From NCBI RefSeq assembly GCF_000621125.1, contig NZ_JHZC01000007.1:124001-188000 (forward strand): DNA of 64,000 nucleotides, written 5' to 3'. How positions within the stretch are numbered: position 1 is the first letter of the stretch; each line of letters begins with the position of its first letter. Positions 61,430 through 64,000 of this stretch are shown here, piece after piece. Position numbers and translations under genes: made by a program. The notes beneath the pieces were generated by a model, which was given only the letters and a program-made list of their open reading frames with translations, did no database searches and was not told the DNA's origin. The stretch is from Maribacter antarcticus DSM 21422. Its GTDB lineage: Bacteria; Bacteroidota; Bacteroidia; Flavobacteriales; Flavobacteriaceae.

Positions 61430-62041
61430 ATGTTCAGTAAACTTACAATCGATATTTTTGGGGAGAGTATAGAAAAATATCATTTAAAAGACGATGTCTA
61501 CCAATCGTTTGCCAACCCTTATGAGATGGATAGTATTGAGCATTTACTCTACCGAAAAAACTGGATAGACACAGTTCAGTGGCATTACGAAGATATTATC
61601 CGTGATCCGCAAATTGAACCGAATGCCGCATTGACGTTGAAACGTAAGATTGATGCCAGTAACCAAGATAGGACAGATTTGGTAGAATTTATAGACAGTT
61701 ACTTCTTAAATAAATACCAATCGGTTGAAATCAAAAAGGATGCCACGATAAATACCGAAAGTCCCGCATGGGCCATTGATCGACTCTCTATTTTGACCTT
61801 AAAAATATATCATATGAACGAAGAGGCCATCCGTACAGATGCTTCTCCGGAACATTTAGAAAAGTGTAAAACGAAACTTGCCATATTATTGGAACAGCGT
61901 GTAGATTTGTCTAAGGCAATTGATCAGCTTTTGACCAATATAGAAGCGGGAAATAAATACATGAAAGTCTACAAGCAAATGAAGATGTATAATGATGATG
62001 AGTTAAATCCAGTATTAAGGAAGACAACGAAAGAGAAGTAG
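61430..62041 (+). CDS. DUF4254 family protein
   Basis: 203 residues, no signal peptide, helical and acidic. The opening MFSKLTIDIFGESIEKYH, ANPYEMDSIEHLLYRKNWID, VQWHYEDIIRDP and SPAWAIDRLSILTLKIYHM segments match the bacterial DUF4254 family. That family often sits next to glycosyltransferase family 9 genes, as here (63 bp upstream of one). The function is unknown; the context suggests an envelope-glycan role (inference). Confidence 0.82.
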   Translation: MFSKLTIDIFGESIEKYHLKDDVYQSFANPYEMDSIEHLLYRKNWIDTVQWHYEDIIRDPQIEPNAALTLKRKIDASNQDRTDLVEFIDSYFLNKYQSVEIKKDATINTESPAWAIDRLSILTLKIYHMNEEAIRTDASPEHLEKCKTKLAILLEQRVDLSKAIDQLLTNIEAGNKYMKVYKQMKMYNDDELNPVLRKTTKEK

Positions 62042-62104
62042 AATAACACAAGTTGCTTTATTTTTTGGCACTACTAATTCATAATAGTTTTAATTTTTTG
62101 AGTG

Positions 62105-63202
62105 ATGGGTTCGGATTCAAGTTCAAGCACTACTTTGAAACCTTCCAATAGGAACGCGCAACATTTGCTAGTTATTCGTCTTTCGGCGATGGGTGATGTC
62201 GCCATGACCGTTCCTGTGTTGATTGCCTTGACTCAAAAATATCCTTATTTAAAAATCACTGTACTTACCAAACCTTTCTTTGAACCTATCTTTGCTCAAA
62301 TACCAAATGTTACTGTTCACAAGGCTGAGGTAAAGGGAAGACATAAGGGTGTTTTAGGTCTTTGGAAACTATATAAAGAGCTTAAACCTACAGGAATTAA
62401 TAGTGTTGCCGACCTCCATAACGTACTTAGAAGTTCTATTTTAAAACGATTTTTTAAGTTTCAAGGAATTCCGTTTATACAGGTAGATAAAGCAAGAAAG
62501 GAGAAGAAGGCACTGACGGCAACTGAAAACAAAATATTTGAACCTTTAAAACCAATGTATTTACGTTATGCGGATGTAGTTGCATCGCTAGGTTTTCCGG
62601 TACATTTAGAAAATAGGCATATACTTTCTAGCTTGGGGTTAACACCTAAGTTAAAGCAAGCTCTTAGCTTACAAGTCAAGCACTATATCGGTGTAGCCCC
62701 GTTTGCTGCCTTTTCTGGAAAAATGTATCCTTTGCATCTTATGAAAGAGGCCTTAGAACAATTGAATTCCTTGGGAGCATATCAAATTTTATTATTTGGT
62801 GGCGGTACCACGGAAAAGAAACAATTGGAAGTATGGGAACAGGAACTGGAACATTGTGTAAGTGTAGTAGGTAAGATTAATTTTGAAGAAGAACTAGCCC
62901 TTATTTCTAACTTGGACCTTATGGTAGCAATGGACAGTGGTAACTCCCATTTAGCTGCCATGTATGGGATTCCAACAATAACACTCTGGGGTGTAACACA
63001 CCCATATACCGGATTTTATCCCTTTGGACAAGCGCAAGAAAATGCACTACTATCCGATAGAGATAAATATCCTTTGATACCTACATCGGTCTATGGTAAT
63101 AGATTTCCTAAGGGTTATGACCGTGCTATGGAAACCATAGCTCCGGAACAAGTAATTCAAAAAATAAAAGGAGTATTGCGTTTCGAAGAAACTAAACCGT
63201 AA
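62105..63202 (+). CDS. Glycosyltransferase family 9 (heptosyltransferase-like)
   Basis: 365 residues from the ATG at 62105; a GTG one codon upstream is an alternative. GT9 features: HLLVIRLSAMGDVAMTVPVL (N-terminal nucleotide-sugar-binding loop, ~20 residues in), VADLHNVLRSSILKRF, IGVAPFAAFSGKMYPLH, and the C-terminal MAMDSGNSHLAAMYGIPTITLWG with the D-S-G-x-x-H pattern. It probably acts on the LPS core. Its last 11 bases overlap the end of the convergent tetR gene. Confidence 0.9.
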   Translation: MGSDSSSSTTLKPSNRNAQHLLVIRLSAMGDVAMTVPVLIALTQKYPYLKITVLTKPFFEPIFAQIPNVTVHKAEVKGRHKGVLGLWKLYKELKPTGINSVADLHNVLRSSILKRFFKFQGIPFIQVDKARKEKKALTATENKIFEPLKPMYLRYADVVASLGFPVHLENRHILSSLGLTPKLKQALSLQVKHYIGVAPFAAFSGKMYPLHLMKEALEQLNSLGAYQILLFGGGTTEKKQLEVWEQELEHCVSVVGKINFEEELALISNLDLMVAMDSGNSHLAAMYGIPTITLWGVTHPYTGFYPFGQAQENALLSDRDKYPLIPTSVYGNRFPKGYDRAMETIAPEQVIQKIKGVLRFEETKP

Positions 63203-63809
63203 CGTTTTTAGCTTCGATTAATCTGAAGTATTGTTTAAGCTGACCCATAAAACGATATTTTCTAGCACTAGGTGAAGCTCCTGCCATTAGTGTTCGTACT
63301 CCAAAGTAAGCACTCATTAGGTATGTGGCAACGGCCTCACAGTCTACATGACGGTCTAAATGGTCATTAGACTTTCCTTTTTGTAAGGCATAAACAAGAT
63401 TTACTTCCCAGATAGAAAGAATATCGTTTAGATGCTTCATAATGGTTTCGTTTCGCCCGTTAAATTCTGATAAAAAATTACTGAGAAGACAACCAAAATC
63501 CATCTCGTTATTAACTGCGCTTTCTAGGACATCTTCAAAACATTTGGTAATATTCCAAATAGGGTTCTCATGGCCTTCAATAGGTTCGATTAAAGTGCTG
63601 TAGACCTTCCTAGCTAGTAAATTCTGAACAATCTGTATAAAGAAGTCTTCTTTAGAATCAAAGTGATAGTAAAATGCGCCTTTGCTCATAGAGAGCTCCT
63701 TTAAAACATCATCTACACTTGTGTTATAGTATCCTTTTGAATAGAATAACTCTAATCCTTTAGCCTGCATACGTTGCATGGTAGCCATGCGTTTTAGTGA
63801 TTTTTCCAT
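63192..63809 (-). CDS. TetR-family transcriptional regulator
   Basis: 205 residues from the ATG at 63809; a longer frame starts at 63851. The N-terminal DNA-binding domain reads MQAKGLELFYSKGYYNTSVD then VLKELSMSKGAFYYHFDSKEDFF, the TetR helix-turn-helix with its GxFYYHFxxKExL signature. The C-terminal ~140 residues are a helical ligand/dimer domain. A candidate operator lies ~150 bp upstream (63957-63974). It probably controls an efflux or lipid gene beyond the right edge (inference). It overlaps the GT9 gene end by 11 bases. Confidence 0.9.
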   Translation of the reverse strand: MEKSLKRMATMQRMQAKGLELFYSKGYYNTSVDDVLKELSMSKGAFYYHFDSKEDFFIQIVQNLLARKVYSTLIEPIEGHENPIWNITKCFEDVLESAVNNEMDFGCLLSNFLSEFNGRNETIMKHLNDILSIWEVNLVYALQKGKSNDHLDRHVDCEAVATYLMSAYFGVRTLMAGASPSARKYRFMGQLKQYFRLIEAKNVTV

Positions 63810-63956
63810 AATTCCAAGATTTGGGTTAATCCGACCATGTGGTCTATACAAAGAACCCTCAGATTGTATTTAGGAACAGGATATTTGGATATGCGGATAC
63901 AAATAATCGGCCAAAGTGCAAAATATCGATGTACTACCCATTATTTGAAAATAGTT

Positions 63957-63974
63957 ACCGACCGAGTCGTCGGT
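63957..63974. promoter_or_regulatory. Candidate TetR-type operator
   Basis: An imperfect palindrome with arms ACCGAC and GTCGGT around a 6-nt centre, of the ACCGACyGn(n)-type used by several TetR regulators in Bacteroidota and elsewhere. It lies upstream of tetR and at the edge of whatever gene is divergent beyond 64000. Function inferred from position and symmetry. Confidence 0.5.
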
Positions 63975-64000
63975 TTAAGTGACTTATTTTTTGGTTTAAA

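Overview
The window reads as chromosome of a gliding, marine-type member of the Flavobacteriaceae (Bacteroidota). The signs are type IX secretion (T9SS) cargo with type B C-terminal sorting domains, PorP/SprF-family outer-membrane proteins, an OmpA/PorE-like protein, several families I know mainly from this group (DUF4837, DUF6747, DUF6909, DUF6341, DUF6427; assigned from memory), and promoters of the TTTG/TTG-N19-TAnnTTTG type. GC content was not computed. I found no insertion sequence, prophage or CRISPR array. Layout: (1) 0.2-1.9 kb, glnS on the minus strand. (2) 2.1-23.1 kb, a T9SS surface-protein locus with two cargo/PorP pairs: an Ig-like type B protein plus a PorP/SprF protein fused to two SPOR-like modules, then after a 1.1-kb non-coding gap a 4868-residue SprB-like adhesin plus its SprF-like partner. 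The order resembles the sprC-sprD-sprB-sprF operon of Flavobacterium johnsoniae. (3) 23.1-37.4 kb, housekeeping and envelope genes: folB, tRNA-Cys, a DoxX-like gene and holB (minus), pgk, an MltD-like transglycosylase with a DUF4837 lipoprotein, an OmpA/PorE-like protein and tatA (minus), then an M23 peptidase, a GH3-family protein and a DUF6909 protein. (4) 37.4-58.8 kb, an AT-rich surface-polysaccharide cluster: chain-length protein, rfbB/rfbA, a pseudaminic-acid-type nonulosonate pathway (pseB, pseC, pseG, pseI, a SpsF-like nucleotidyltransferase, a NeuD-like acyltransferase), an unexpected CitE/MaoC/CitE trio of acyl-CoA enzymes, a flippase, a sialyltransferase-like glycosyltransferase, two polymerase/ligase-like membrane proteins, a GT26 enzyme, a WcaJ-like initiating transferase, and a decayed UDP-glucuronate decarboxylase gene. 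(5) 58.8-64 kb, purD, DUF6341, DUF6427, DUF4254, a GT9 glycosyltransferase and a TetR regulator with a candidate operator at the right edge. How they fit together: the SprB-like protein and its partner would be exported through the T9SS and displayed on the surface, while the polysaccharide cluster would build a lipid-linked repeat containing a nonulosonic acid, flip it (Wzx-like) and polymerise or ligate it. The most novel-looking part is the CitE-MaoC-CitE trio between pseC and pseG, which could supply an unusual acyl-CoA for decorating the nonulosonic acid. That is inference. Other points of interest are a roughly 1.9-kb higher-order repeat in the giant adhesin, a SPOR-like module shared between two loci, two probably leaderless genes, and two gene remnants in the cluster (an SGNH hydrolase and a UDP-xylose-synthase-like gene).
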